Positions 34,134 through 43,978 of a stretch of DNA of 64,000 nucleotides are shown here, piece by piece. Position numbers and translations under genes: made by a program. This DNA is from Anaerolineales bacterium (lineage in GTDB: Bacteria > Chloroflexota > Anaerolineae > Anaerolineales > Villigracilaceae). How positions within the stretch are numbered: the stretch's first letter is position 1; each line of letters opens with the position of its first letter. The notes below the pieces were generated by a model. It ran no database searches and was not told the DNA's origin. It saw nothing but the letters and a program-made list of their open reading frames with translations. Location: contig JACZJC010000064.1 of the NCBI GenBank assembly GCA_014860745.1, forward strand, positions 62,001-126,000, read 5' to 3'.

Positions 34134-36704
34134 ATGACTGCCTTCTTCGCCTGGTATATCACCCTCACCCTCCTTGGCTGGTTGACCTTTCCGCTGGTGT
34201 ACCGCCTCTTTCCCGCGTTGGCCGACCGCGGCTACACCCTCGCGCGCGCAGCGGGTTTGTTGATTTGGTGTTATGCCTTCTGGTTAATGGGTTCCCTTGG
34301 CGTTGCACAAAACGATGCAGCTGGAATCTTATTCGCCCTCGCGATTTTGATCGGCTTAAGTGTGTGGTCAATCATAAATCGGAAATCGGAAATCGTAGAT
34401 TTCCTTCAATCGAACAAATCCCTCATCCTCACCACTGAAATTTTATTTATCGCCGCGTTTGCATTTCTGGCTTTTGTCCGTTCGGCGAACCCGGAATTGA
34501 CCAGCACCGAAAAACCAATGGAACTGGCCTTCATCAACGGCATTCTGCGCTCGTCAGCTTTTCCTCCGCAGGATCCCTGGCTTTCGGGCTATGCCATTTC
34601 CTATTATTACTTTGGCTATGTGATGACCGCCATGCTCGCGAGAATTTCAGGCATCAACGGCAGTACCGCGCATAATTTAATGACTTCGCTGGTTTTTGCG
34701 CTCGGTACGCTCGGCTCATACGGAATTTTATTTAATCTATTAAATACAGGCCGCAGACAACAGCCAAAGGAGCATGAAGATTCTCCCAACCGCCCATTGT
34801 CCGTTGCCCATGGTTTGTTAGCTCCCCTTTTCCTGCTCCTTGTTTCCAACTTTGAAACTATTCTTGAAGTCCTTCACCGCCTGGGGGTGTTCTGGAAAAA
34901 AGACCCTGTCACCGGTCAATTCACCAGCGTATTTTGGACATGGCTGGATATGAAGGAACTGTCCCTTCCGCCTGTGGAACCGTTCGGCTGGGTGCCAGAC
35001 CGTTATCTATGGTGGTGGCGCGCCTCGCGGGTGATTCAAGATTACGATATGCTTGGCGGTCATCGTGAAGTGATCGATGAGTTTCCCTTCTTCTCCTTCC
35101 TGCTTGGCGACCTGCATCCGCATGTCCTGGCGATTCCCTTCGGCCTGCTTGCCATCTCCGTGGCGTTGAATCTCTTCCTCGGCGGCTCGCGCGGACAGGT
35201 CAATATGTTTGGGGCGCGCCTGCACATCAATATCCCAGGCTTTTTATTTTCAGCTCTTGTTCTTGGCGGACTTGCCTTTCTCAATACCTGGGACATTCTC
35301 ATTGCGGCGGCGTTGATCGTCTCAGCTTATGTTTTCTGGCGCGCAAATGAAGACGGCTGGAACTGGTTTCGCCTCGAAGATGCCTTTGTACTTGCCCTCC
35401 CGCTTGGGATCGTTTCTCTGCTGTTGTATTTTCCCTTTTATCTCGGATTTTCCTCTCAGGCGGGCGGACTCTTGCCGAACTTCATGTATCCCACGCGCGG
35501 AGTTCACTTATGGGTCATGTGGGGCACACTGCTCATCCCCATTTTTGCATATCTTATTTATCTTTTTTCTGGAGGATGGAAGCTAAATGCCCAGAATGGA
35601 TATGCTGCCACATCGGACAATGAGCTGTCCGATTCCACAATTAAACCCAATTGGAAACTCGGCCTTTTCCTTGGGCTAGGATTCACCCTGCTCCTTTTCG
35701 CCCTCACCTTCTTCGTCGGCTGGCTCGGCACCATTGTGGAAAAGGAATTCGTCGAATACTTCCTCGCCACACAGGGAATGAACGCATCTCAATATATCAG
35801 TGCAACCTCCCTGCGAAGGCTCGCATACATTGGAAGTTTAATCACCCTGCTTGCAGTCCTCATCCCATCCCTCTCCTTCCTCTTTACGAATCACGTATCA
35901 CAACCAATTACCAATCACCAATTACCAATCACCGATGACAAACCAATCGTCAATCGTCAATACCCTTCGGGCACGATGTCGTCAGTCGTCAATCAATTCG
36001 TTCTCCTCCTCCTCACCCTCGGCGCCATCCTCATCCTCGCCCCAGAATTCGTTTACCTGCGGGACCAGTTCGGCTATCGCATCAACACCGTCTTCAAGTT
36101 CTACTATCAGGCTTGGATGTTATGGAGTCTCGCCGCGGCATTTGGTGTGGCTGTCCTTTTGCAGAACCTGCGCGGAGCGGTCAATATCCTCTTCCGTATC
36201 CTCATCGGCATCGTCATTTTTGCAGGCCTGTTGTACCCGGTCTTTGGCTTGTTGACCAAAACAAATAGTTTCAACCCCTTGTACGGCTTCACCCTCGATG
36301 ACTTTGACCGCATCATCCGCGAGAACCCCGATGAAGCCGCGGCCATCCAATTCCTGCTGGCAGCTCCGGACGGAGTCGTAGCCGAAGCCGTCGGGGATGG
36401 ATACAGCGGCTATGCCCGCATCTCCATGTTCACCGGCTTGCAGACCGTCCTCGGCTGGCCCGGCCACGAAGCTCAATGGCGCGGGACGTTCGATCCGCAG
36501 GGCTCCCGCCGCGACGATATCGAAAGACTCTACAACACCACCCGCTGGGACGAAGCCGAGTCCATCATCGAGAAATACAACATCCGCTACATTTACATCG
36601 GCATTCTCGAACGCGTGTCCATGCCGGTCAATGAAGAGAAATTTCGGTTGCATCTCAAGCCGGTCTTTCAGCAGGGCGGCACCATCATTTACGAAGTGCC
36701 GTGA
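34134..36704 (+). CDS. DUF2298 (YYY) membrane protein
   Basis: 856 residues with about 14 membrane segments. The family signature is DPWLSGYAISYYYFGYVM (about residues 145-162), followed by NLMTSLVFALGTLGSYGIL and the loop FPFFSFLLGDLHPHVLAIPFG. It is homologous to the C-terminal half of the 1635-residue protein upstream. A soluble C-terminal domain (about 730-856) ends in IRYIYIGILERV ... IIYEVP, very like the end of the upstream protein (VRYIVVGQLERN ... TIYEVI). Two 7-nt tracts lie in frame (34372-34406 and 35884-36001). It overlaps the next gene by 4 bp. Confidence 0.88.
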   Translation: MTAFFAWYITLTLLGWLTFPLVYRLFPALADRGYTLARAAGLLIWCYAFWLMGSLGVAQNDAAGILFALAILIGLSVWSIINRKSEIVDFLQSNKSLILTTEILFIAAFAFLAFVRSANPELTSTEKPMELAFINGILRSSAFPPQDPWLSGYAISYYYFGYVMTAMLARISGINGSTAHNLMTSLVFALGTLGSYGILFNLLNTGRRQQPKEHEDSPNRPLSVAHGLLAPLFLLLVSNFETILEVLHRLGVFWKKDPVTGQFTSVFWTWLDMKELSLPPVEPFGWVPDRYLWWWRASRVIQDYDMLGGHREVIDEFPFFSFLLGDLHPHVLAIPFGLLAISVALNLFLGGSRGQVNMFGARLHINIPGFLFSALVLGGLAFLNTWDILIAAALIVSAYVFWRANEDGWNWFRLEDAFVLALPLGIVSLLLYFPFYLGFSSQAGGLLPNFMYPTRGVHLWVMWGTLLIPIFAYLIYLFSGGWKLNAQNGYAATSDNELSDSTIKPNWKLGLFLGLGFTLLLFALTFFVGWLGTIVEKEFVEYFLATQGMNASQYISATSLRRLAYIGSLITLLAVLIPSLSFLFTNHVSQPITNHQLPITDDKPIVNRQYPSGTMSSVVNQFVLLLLTLGAILILAPEFVYLRDQFGYRINTVFKFYYQAWMLWSLAAAFGVAVLLQNLRGAVNILFRILIGIVIFAGLLYPVFGLLTKTNSFNPLYGFTLDDFDRIIRENPDEAAAIQFLLAAPDGVVAEAVGDGYSGYARISMFTGLQTVLGWPGHEAQWRGTFDPQGSRRDDIERLYNTTRWDEAESIIEKYNIRYIYIGILERVSMPVNEEKFRLHLKPVFQQGGTIIYEVP
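34372..34406. repeat. 7-nt tract inside DUF2298 gene
   Basis: Units TCATAAA, TCGGAAA (twice), TCGTAGA, TTTCCTT, with GGAAATC/GATTTCC pairing. Confidence 0.85.
35884..36001. repeat. Long 7-nt tract inside DUF2298 gene
   Basis: Twelve consecutive 7-nt units from 35884 to 35967 (for example CAATTAC and CAATCAC alternating twice, TCGTCAA twice). After a short gap, TCGTCAG, TCGTCAA and TCAATTC follow (about 35981-36001). It encodes a polar linker of about 30 residues between membrane segments. Confidence 0.93.
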
Positions 36705-38437
36705 CCGACGCACGCAATCACCCGCCTAATTTACCGATTACAATTGCGCACATGACCTACCGACATTTCAAATACGAAGGCTGGCTCTACGCGCTGGCAT
36801 TCCTCCTTGCCCTTGGCTTGCGCCTCATCCAGCTCGGCGCCATGCCCCTCACCGACGCCGAAGCCGCACCTGCCCTGCAAGCTCTGCACATTACCCAGGG
36901 TCTCAAGCCTGCACTTGCCCCCCATCCCTTTTACATTTTATCCACCTCGATTCTTTTCTTCCTTTATGGCGGCGGGACAAATTTCCTCGCCCGACTCATT
37001 CCCGCCCTCATTGGAAGTCTCTTCGTTTTTGCTCCCCTCCTCTTTGCAAATCGCCTCAAACCCCGCTCGAGCCTGATCCTCGCCTTCTTCATCGCTCTTG
37101 ACCCCGGCCTGACAGCCCTATCGCGGCAGGCCGCGAGTTCCATTTTCGCAATTGTATTTTTTGTTTTTACCCTTGCATCACTGAACAAAAACAAATCCAA
37201 CCTTGCAGGCTTCTTCGCAGCCCTCTTTCTCCTTAGCGGGTCTTCCATTTGGCCTGGCCTGCTCGGCTTGGGAATCTCATGGGCCATCTTTCAGGCATTC
37301 AAACGCCCCCAACATTCAACCTCCGAACTTCAACCTTCATCCTTCTTCAACCTTTATCCTTCAACCTTTGCTACTTTTCTCATCACCTTCCTTGCCGCAG
37401 GAACTCTCTTATTCATAGCCCCAAAAGGATTAAGCTCCGCGCTCACCTCCATCTCCGCCTACTTTAATTCCTGGGTTACCCCATCCAATGTTCCCGCCCT
37501 GCGAGTCTTTCTTTCCCTGCTGGTCTATCAACCCCTGGCCTTTTTGCTCGCGCTGATTGCCATCGTCCGCGGTTGGGCCAATGGGATTCGACGCATTATT
37601 TTCCTGAGTATTTGGTTCCTTGTATCCCTGCTTCTTGTTGTCTTTTTGCCCGGCCGCCAAATTTCAGACCTTGCCTGGACCCTCCTTCCGCTCCTTTTGC
37701 TTGCTTCCATAGAATTGGCGCGTAACTTCAACATCTTTCCTGAAGAACGCAGTGAAGTCGCTGGTGTCGTCTTTCTAACTGCCTTTATCTGGGTCTTTGC
37801 CTGGCTGGATTTTTCCAGCATGGTCTGGTTCCCATCCAATACAAGCGATTATCTCCTCCGTTTCTGGCTGTTGATCGGTTCATTGTTCCTGATGGGGCTA
37901 AGCCTCGTTTTGGTTGCGGCAGGATGGTCCATTCGCATAGCCCGCCTTGGCGGTGTGTGGGGATTGGTGATTGCATTGGGCGTGCTCAGCCTCGGCGGCA
38001 CACTTGGCTCGGCAGGCCTGCGCGGACATGCCTTCCCCGAGTTGTGGTGGTCTCCGGCTATCCCCTTGCAGGCCGATCTATTGAAGAATACGGTACGCGA
38101 TATTTCAGAAATGGGCATGGGGAATGATACTTCCGCACCCGTGGTCATCGTTGGCGTGGATTCCGCGGCTCTTGAATGGACCTTGCGCGAACATGATGTT
38201 CAAGTTGTCGATGCTCTTGATGCCGGCACTTCCCCGTATTTTGTCGTCACACCTTTTGAAATGGACCCCGTGCTCGTAGCCGCCTATCGCGGACAGGATT
38301 TTTCGTGGCGCCAGTCTCCCATGTGGGATGCCGCCTTTCCTACAGATTGGATTCGCTGGATCACCCTCCGTGAAATGCCGCAGGCCGGTGAGACCATCAT
38401 CCTTTGGGCGCGTGACGATCTCTTCCTCGACAAGTAA
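36701..38437 (+). CDS. GT-C superfamily membrane protein
   Basis: 578 residues if started at the GTG that overlaps the previous stop by 4 bp; the ATG at 36752 (MTYRHFKYEGW) is an equally likely start. There are about 11 membrane segments. The first outside loop carries an acidic motif (LGAMPLTDAEAAPALQALHI), as in GT-C enzymes and the Agl23-like flippase-associated family that is commonly found with DUF2298. The C terminus is a soluble about 120-residue domain (VVIVGVDSAALEWTLREH). A 7-nt tract is translated at about residues 205-223. Confidence 0.75.
   Translation: MTDARNHPPNLPITIAHMTYRHFKYEGWLYALAFLLALGLRLIQLGAMPLTDAEAAPALQALHITQGLKPALAPHPFYILSTSILFFLYGGGTNFLARLIPALIGSLFVFAPLLFANRLKPRSSLILAFFIALDPGLTALSRQAASSIFAIVFFVFTLASLNKNKSNLAGFFAALFLLSGSSIWPGLLGLGISWAIFQAFKRPQHSTSELQPSSFFNLYPSTFATFLITFLAAGTLLFIAPKGLSSALTSISAYFNSWVTPSNVPALRVFLSLLVYQPLAFLLALIAIVRGWANGIRRIIFLSIWFLVSLLLVVFLPGRQISDLAWTLLPLLLLASIELARNFNIFPEERSEVAGVVFLTAFIWVFAWLDFSSMVWFPSNTSDYLLRFWLLIGSLFLMGLSLVLVAAGWSIRIARLGGVWGLVIALGVLSLGGTLGSAGLRGHAFPELWWSPAIPLQADLLKNTVRDISEMGMGNDTSAPVVIVGVDSAALEWTLREHDVQVVDALDAGTSPYFVVTPFEMDPVLVAAYRGQDFSWRQSPMWDAAFPTDWIRWITLREMPQAGETIILWARDDLFLDK
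37314..37369. repeat. 7-nt tract inside GT-C gene
   Basis: Eight 7-nt units such as ATTCAAC, CTTCAAC, CTTCATC, AACCTTT (twice), all on one strand without a long palindrome. Confidence 0.9.
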
Positions 38438-38442
38438 TCAAC

Positions 38443-39126
38443 ATGACAAAAACATCACCCCCCTCCATCATCGCCCTCGACGGCCCGGCCGCATCGGGCA
38501 AATCCACGCTGGGAAGCAAGCTCGCAAACTCGCTGGGCTATCTCTTCTTTGACACCGGTATTATGTACCGCGCCATCACCTGGATCGCCTTGCAGCATGA
38601 TATGAACCTGCGTGACGAAGCCCAGATCACCGAACTCGCCCAAAAAGCGCAGATCGACATCCGCCCGCCTTCGAAAAATGACGGCCGCTCCTGCGACGTG
38701 CTCATCGGTGACAGGGATGTTACCTGGGATATGCGCGGCGGCGAGGTGGATGCAAATGTCTCCGTTGTTTCGGCTTATGCAGGCGTGCGGCGGGCTTTAT
38801 CCGAACAGCAGCGCCGTATTGGGCTGCGTGGCAGGGTGGTGATGGTCGGCCGGGACATAGGCACAGTCGTTTTGCCGGAAGCAGACCTGAAAGTCTACTT
38901 GGATGCGAGCGCCGAGGAGCGTGCCAGACGCCGTTACGATGAGATTATTGCGCGGGGCGACAAAGCCGACTACGAAGAGATCCTGCAAAAAGTGATCGAG
39001 CGTGACCGCGTCGATTCCACCCGTGCCATCGCACCGCTTCGTCCGGCGGATGATGCAATCATCATCGACTCAGATAAAATGGATGCAGAACAGGTCTTTA
39101 TGCGCGTGCTGGATTTATGCAAATAG
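38443..39126 (+). CDS. cmk: Cytidylate kinase
   Basis: 227 residues. It phosphorylates CMP and dCMP using ATP. P-loop ALDGPAASGKST (about residues 11-22), LFFDTGIMYRAITW, VVMVGRDIGTVVLPEADLKVYL and the lid region RARRRYDE are all typical. It starts 5 bp after the previous stop and overlaps the following acyltransferase by 10 bp. The order cmk then plsC-like is common in bacteria. Confidence 0.96.
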   Translation: MTKTSPPSIIALDGPAASGKSTLGSKLANSLGYLFFDTGIMYRAITWIALQHDMNLRDEAQITELAQKAQIDIRPPSKNDGRSCDVLIGDRDVTWDMRGGEVDANVSVVSAYAGVRRALSEQQRRIGLRGRVVMVGRDIGTVVLPEADLKVYLDASAEERARRRYDEIIARGDKADYEEILQKVIERDRVDSTRAIAPLRPADDAIIIDSDKMDAEQVFMRVLDLCK

Positions 39127-39827
39127 AGAAATACCACATTCCCTTTCATAATCAAATTAATCGTATCTTTTTGCGTTCCTTCATTCGCACTCTCTTCCAC
39201 ATTCTGGGGCGTGTCACAATTGTGGGGGCGGAAAATGTCCCGTTCGGCAAACCGTATGTTATTGCCATCAATCACATTTCGATCTTCGACCCGCCGCTGG
39301 CAGTTTCCTTCTGGCCTGAAAAACCGGAAGTCATCGGAGCGGCCGATGTGTTCGAAAAAAAGGGACAGGGGCCATTACTGACGATGTACGGCGTCATTCC
39401 TGTGCATCGCGGCGATTATGACCGCGTGTTGCTTGAGAAAATTCTGGCTATCTTGAAGTCTGGCCGGCCATTGCTGCTGGCCCCCGAAGGAGGGCGTTCC
39501 CACAAGCCGGCCATGCGGCGCGCCATGCCGGGCATCGGGTATATCATCGAACATGCGCAGGTTCCTGTTTTACCGGTGGGGCTGGTGGGAACAACCGATG
39601 ATTTTTGGCAGCGGGCAAAAGCATACTGGTTGGGAAAACGCAGGGAAAGACCCGAATTGGAAATGCGGATTGGAAAACCCATTCACTTTCCGCCGATCAC
39701 CCAAAAAGGGGCGGAGAGACGAGCGGCGCGCCAATCGAATGCAGATCTCGTCATGCGTACCATTGCCGGGCTTTTGCCCGAGGAATATCACGGCGTCTAT
39801 GCAGGACAGGCCATCCATCCCACCTAA
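39117..39827 (+). CDS. plsC: 1-acylglycerol-3-phosphate acyltransferase (PlsC-like)
   Basis: 236 residues. The catalytic motif NHISIFDPPL (HxxxxD) is at about 57-66; motif III PEGGRSHKPAMR and motif IV VLPVGLVGT follow. It adds the second acyl chain to lysophosphatidic acid in phospholipid synthesis. Its start overlaps cmk by 10 bp, and it is followed by a second, more divergent acyltransferase. Confidence 0.88.
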   Translation: MQIEKYHIPFHNQINRIFLRSFIRTLFHILGRVTIVGAENVPFGKPYVIAINHISIFDPPLAVSFWPEKPEVIGAADVFEKKGQGPLLTMYGVIPVHRGDYDRVLLEKILAILKSGRPLLLAPEGGRSHKPAMRRAMPGIGYIIEHAQVPVLPVGLVGTTDDFWQRAKAYWLGKRRERPELEMRIGKPIHFPPITQKGAERRAARQSNADLVMRTIAGLLPEEYHGVYAGQAIHPT

Positions 39828-40518
39828 GCCCGTCAGCGAAGGATGGCGGCCGGAGTTGGTGCGCCTGCCCCGCCTGACGTTTGCGCGCCGCGCATTTCGC
39901 GCTTTTTCGCATGGCTTGATAAAACTCGTTGCAAAAATTTGTTTGAATGTGACTGCGGAAGGTTTGGAAAATTTCCCGCATAAAGGGCCGTTGCTGGTTG
40001 TAATCAATCATCTTGGGGATGCAGATGCGGTGGCCATCATTTCGGCGATGCCCGCTCCGCCGGATGCGCTCGGCAAGATCGAGTTGTACGACCTCCCAAT
40101 TCTTGGAAAATTAATCGACTGGTACGGCATCGTCTGGCTGCACCGCGGACGGTCGGATATCCGTGCCCTGCGCGCCGCGTTGGATGGTTTTGCGGAAGGC
40201 CGCATGATCGTCATTGCCCCGGAGGGGAGGTATTCCGTAACGGGCGCGCTGGAGGAAGGCAGCGGCGGAGCGGCGTATCTGGCGTATAAAGCGCGCGCGC
40301 CGATTTTGCCGATTGCCGTCACCGGCACGGAGAATGAAAATGTGTATGGGCATCTGAAACGATTCCGCCGGGCGCGAGTGCATGTCAAAGTGGGGAAGCT
40401 GTTTGGGTTGAGCGGGCAGGCATCGGCCAGGCAGGAAGCGGTGGACGAAGGGACGAGGCAGATCATGGCAGCGTTGGCATCCCTGCTCCCGGAAAAATAT
40501 CGCGGGGAATATTCCTAA
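39799..40518 (+). CDS. Second PlsC-like acyltransferase
   Basis: 239 residues. Acyltransferase motifs are VINHLGDADAV (HxxxxD), WLHRGRSDIRAL, APEGRYSVTGAL and ILPIAVTGTENEN. The start at 39799 overlaps the first plsC gene by 29 bp; the homologous region begins at about residue 30 of this frame, and no better ribosome site was found. Two tandem acyltransferases may have different acyl or head-group preferences; this one could act on another lipid. Confidence 0.83.
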   Translation: MQDRPSIPPKPVSEGWRPELVRLPRLTFARRAFRAFSHGLIKLVAKICLNVTAEGLENFPHKGPLLVVINHLGDADAVAIISAMPAPPDALGKIELYDLPILGKLIDWYGIVWLHRGRSDIRALRAALDGFAEGRMIVIAPEGRYSVTGALEEGSGGAAYLAYKARAPILPIAVTGTENENVYGHLKRFRRARVHVKVGKLFGLSGQASARQEAVDEGTRQIMAALASLLPEKYRGEYS

Positions 40519-40596
40519 CTTGTGAGAGTGCGACTCACCCTCTCACCTACAATCTTGTAAATGCAGATGGGAATTTTTGAGGCTATAATTCAAAAA

Positions 40597-43500
40597 ATGG
40601 AATTTATCTTCACGCTCCTTGCAGGCATCGCATTCCCCGCTCCGCCCACCCTCGCAGGTTGGTTTGTATGGGTGGGTCTGCTGGGGGTGATGGTGTATGC
40701 CTTGTTTCGCTGGCGGGTGTATCAGCCGGCCTGGAAGGGACGTGAATGGGGGCTTTTCGCCGTCTTTTTTATTTTGATTCCGCTCACCACATTATTCATT
40801 GGATTAAGACTTGCCTCCGCCTCCGCCCGACCTTTGCCCGGGGTGCCCGCCGATGCGCCTGGTTCTGCGCTGATGATTTTTTCTGCCATCCCCTGGCTGT
40901 TAGGCGGCGGTCTGCTGGGGCCGTGGGGCGCGGCTGTGCTTGGCGCATTTGCAGGCTTACTGCGAGGCGCATGGGATACATACTCGTTTTTTTCGATCCT
41001 TGAATTGGCGTTCATGGGTATGTGGTTTGCCGTGAACATGCGCCAGCGATACCGTACCTCGGCTTATAAATTATTGCGCCAGCCGATTGTGGGCGCGCTG
41101 CTTTTGATTCCCTTCCATCTTTTGTTTTACGTGATCAGTTCATTGTTCACTCAATGGGGCGTGGATGTTTCTCTGCCTGCCACGGCGCGGCTGGATTTTG
41201 CGTTGAGCAATGCCGGGATTACAACACTGGCCTTTGGCGGCGAGATGCTGGCGGGCGGCCTGGTGGCGCAGGTCATTTCCATGGCCTTCCCTGCCAGTTG
41301 GGGCGGAAAACAATCTTTGCAGCCTTCGCCGGGTGAGCGCAGTCTCGAATCCCGTTTTCTTTTTGCGGTCGGCACCTTCATATCCCTTTTGCTTTTAACT
41401 TTGCTGATCGGAGACTGGGTGGTGGCGGGACGGGCCGCGCGCGAAATGCTGGAAGACCGGCTTTCCAGCGCCGGTGAATCCGCCGCGCAGAGCGTGCCTT
41501 TCTTCCTCGAAACGGGACAGAACCTGGCCGTGCAGCTTGCCTCCGATCCGCGTCTGCTGGAGGCCACAGGGGAGGAATTAAAGTCCATCATCGGGCTGCG
41601 CATCAAGGCGGTTCCGTATTTCGACCAGATTTTTGTACTGGATGTGAATAACAAAAATATTTTAGCGGGGTATCCCGACGATGCCTTGAGCGGATTTAAA
41701 CTATTCCCCGATGAAGAAACGGGCATTTTGCTGGCCACCAATGGCGTGCTGACGCAGATCTATTCCATCCCGCCTTCATCGGTGGGGGAACCTGCGCGGG
41801 TATCCTTCCTCGTTGCCATTGTGGATGCGTTTGGCCAGGTGCATCGAATTTTAATTGGCCGCACCACATTGGAGACGAACCCGCTGACTCTCCCGCTGGT
41901 GGAAAGCATCAACAACATGACCGGTTTGGGCGGGACCGGCTTTTTACTGAACGAGAACAATCGTATTTTGTATCATTCCGACCCCGCGCAAGTGTTGACA
42001 ACCTACAGCGGTCATCGCGGCAGCGAAGCCTACTTTAATGATGATACAGCCGCGGACGGCACGCGCGAATTGGTGTATTACCAGCCGGTCATTGGGCGAC
42101 CCTGGGCAATTGTGTTGAAAGTCCCCGCCCAGCAGGTGCAGCAATTTGCGCTGGATATTGCCCTGCCGCTTTCGATCATGATCATCTTCCTGGCCTTCGT
42201 TGCCATGGTTTCATTGCGCCTTGGTTTGCGCGTGGTAACCGGGTCACTGCAAAGCCTGGCGGCGGAAGCCAACCGCATTGCGCAGGGCAATCTCGATAAC
42301 CCGCTGCAAGTGGACGGGGTGGATGAAGTCGGCCAGTTGCGCCGCGCGTTCGAACAGATGCGTTCCAGTTTGCAGGCGCGGCTGGAGGAGCTTAACCGTC
42401 TTTTGCAGGTGAGTCAGGGAGTGGCTTCCAGTTTGGAGATGCAGGATGCGGTCAAGCCGGTGCTGGAGGCGATCCTTTCCACGGGTGCCAACTCAGTCCG
42501 CGTGGTGCTCTCGCCGAGCATCCTTCCAGATACCTTTATCGAACTGCCTTCGCGTTTTTCATCAGGTGCGGCGCAGGATATGTATGCCCATCTTGACGAC
42601 CAGATCCTGGACCTGGCACAGAGTCAGGAAAAGCTCGTCCTCCCCAATTTAAGCCGCAGCCGTGAACTCAACCTCGACCCATCCATTGCCCAGCCGCTGG
42701 CGTTGCTTGCGGTGGCATTGAGCCATGAGAATCGTTATTACGGCGTGGTCTGGGCCGGCTTTGAACAACCGCGAAAATTCTCCGATTCAGATGTCCGCTT
42801 TGTAACCACGCTGGCTGGTCAGGCGGCGCTTGCCGTGGCAAATGCCCATCTCTATTTGAATGTGGAAGCCTCTCGAAGACAGTTGGAAGCGATCATTAAT
42901 TCCACGCCGGACCCCGTGCTTGTGACGGATCATCGCAACCGATTGCTGCTTGCCAACCGAGCGGCATCCTCTGCGCTGGGGCAGGGCATGGACGATGCCG
43001 GCAGCGGCATGGAAACCGAAAAGGTCATCAAGCTTAAGCCTTTGCTGGCGTTGCTGCAATCGGCCACCACCGAGCTCCAGTCTACAGAGCTTGTGCTGGC
43101 GAATAAACGAACCTATCTTGCAACCGCATCCTCCGTCACCGTGGATGGACGCCATATCGGCCGTGTGTGCATTATGCGCGATGTGACCCACTTCAAGGAA
43201 TTGGATTCGATGAAATCCGAATTCGTGGCAACCGTTAGCCATGACCTGCGTTCCCCGTTGACCCTCATGCGTGGGTATGCCACCATGCTTGAAATGGTCG
43301 GCGAATTGAACGAGCAGCAGCAGGGATATGTCAAGAAGATTATTTCCGGCGTGGAGAATATGTCCCGCCTCGTAAACAACCTGCTCGACCTGGGCCGCAT
43401 AGAGATTGGGGTCGGTCTTCAAGTCGAGCATGTCACCGTGCTGGATATCATCGAACGAGTCACCAGCGCCTTGCAATTGCAGGCCGCGCAAAAGAACATA

Positions 43501-43899
43501 TCCTTGAGCGTTGAACTTCCCAAGGATATGCCCCATGCTGTGGAGGCCGACCAGGCGCTTTTACATCAGGCCGTGTATAACCTCGTGGAAAATGGGATCA
43601 AATATACGCCGGAGGGGGGGCGCGTGGTCATTCGCACGCTTTCGCAGCCCGGTTATTTGATCTTTGCCATCGAGGATTCCGGGTTCGGCATTACCGCGGA
43701 AGATCTGCCGCGCCTTTTCGAAAAGTTTTATCGCGGAAAACAACGGGAGTCTCGCTCCCAGCCTGGCTCCGGGTTGGGTCTTGCCATTGTCCATTCCATT
43801 GCGACCAACCATGGCGGCCGCGTGTGGGTGGACAGTGTGCCCGGCAAGGGCAGCACCTTCTATTTGCAAATTCCCCTTAGCCAGCCCAGGCCCCTCTAA
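40597..43899 (+). CDS. Large membrane sensor histidine kinase (Cache-HAMP-GAF-PAS-HisKA-HATPase)
   Basis: 1100 residues. N terminus: about six membrane segments. A membrane helix near 270-290 precedes an outside sensor domain of about 240 residues (Cache-like), ended by a helix near 520-545. Then HAMP (ANRIAQGNLDNPLQVDGVDE), a GAF-like domain, a PAS domain (IINSTPDPVLVTDHRNR), HisKA with FVATVSHDLRSPLTL (His near residue 881), and HATPase with NLVENGIKYT, EDSGFGIT and GSGLGLAIV. The ATG at 40597 follows a TATAAT (40584-40589) by seven bases, so the message is probably leaderless; an ATG at 40561 would put this promoter inside the gene. No response regulator is adjacent, so its partner is elsewhere. 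Confidence 0.92.
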   Translation: MEFIFTLLAGIAFPAPPTLAGWFVWVGLLGVMVYALFRWRVYQPAWKGREWGLFAVFFILIPLTTLFIGLRLASASARPLPGVPADAPGSALMIFSAIPWLLGGGLLGPWGAAVLGAFAGLLRGAWDTYSFFSILELAFMGMWFAVNMRQRYRTSAYKLLRQPIVGALLLIPFHLLFYVISSLFTQWGVDVSLPATARLDFALSNAGITTLAFGGEMLAGGLVAQVISMAFPASWGGKQSLQPSPGERSLESRFLFAVGTFISLLLLTLLIGDWVVAGRAAREMLEDRLSSAGESAAQSVPFFLETGQNLAVQLASDPRLLEATGEELKSIIGLRIKAVPYFDQIFVLDVNNKNILAGYPDDALSGFKLFPDEETGILLATNGVLTQIYSIPPSSVGEPARVSFLVAIVDAFGQVHRILIGRTTLETNPLTLPLVESINNMTGLGGTGFLLNENNRILYHSDPAQVLTTYSGHRGSEAYFNDDTAADGTRELVYYQPVIGRPWAIVLKVPAQQVQQFALDIALPLSIMIIFLAFVAMVSLRLGLRVVTGSLQSLAAEANRIAQGNLDNPLQVDGVDEVGQLRRAFEQMRSSLQARLEELNRLLQVSQGVASSLEMQDAVKPVLEAILSTGANSVRVVLSPSILPDTFIELPSRFSSGAAQDMYAHLDDQILDLAQSQEKLVLPNLSRSRELNLDPSIAQPLALLAVALSHENRYYGVVWAGFEQPRKFSDSDVRFVTTLAGQAALAVANAHLYLNVEASRRQLEAIINSTPDPVLVTDHRNRLLLANRAASSALGQGMDDAGSGMETEKVIKLKPLLALLQSATTELQSTELVLANKRTYLATASSVTVDGRHIGRVCIMRDVTHFKELDSMKSEFVATVSHDLRSPLTLMRGYATMLEMVGELNEQQQGYVKKIISGVENMSRLVNNLLDLGRIEIGVGLQVEHVTVLDIIERVTSALQLQAAQKNISLSVELPKDMPHAVEADQALLHQAVYNLVENGIKYTPEGGRVVIRTLSQPGYLIFAIEDSGFGITAEDLPRLFEKFYRGKQRESRSQPGSGLGLAIVHSIATNHGGRVWVDSVPGKGSTFYLQIPLSQPRPL

Positions 43900-43978
43900 A
43901 AAAATAGGATTTGTACTATAATCCAGCCTTGTCCTTCCGCAGGGAGGGCTAAATTTTTTGTCCATAAGTTGGTAAATT

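Noticed and set aside
43900-43978. ydaO-type c-di-AMP riboswitch before the KimA-like gene
   Set aside because: The leader is too short and shows no matching conserved stems.
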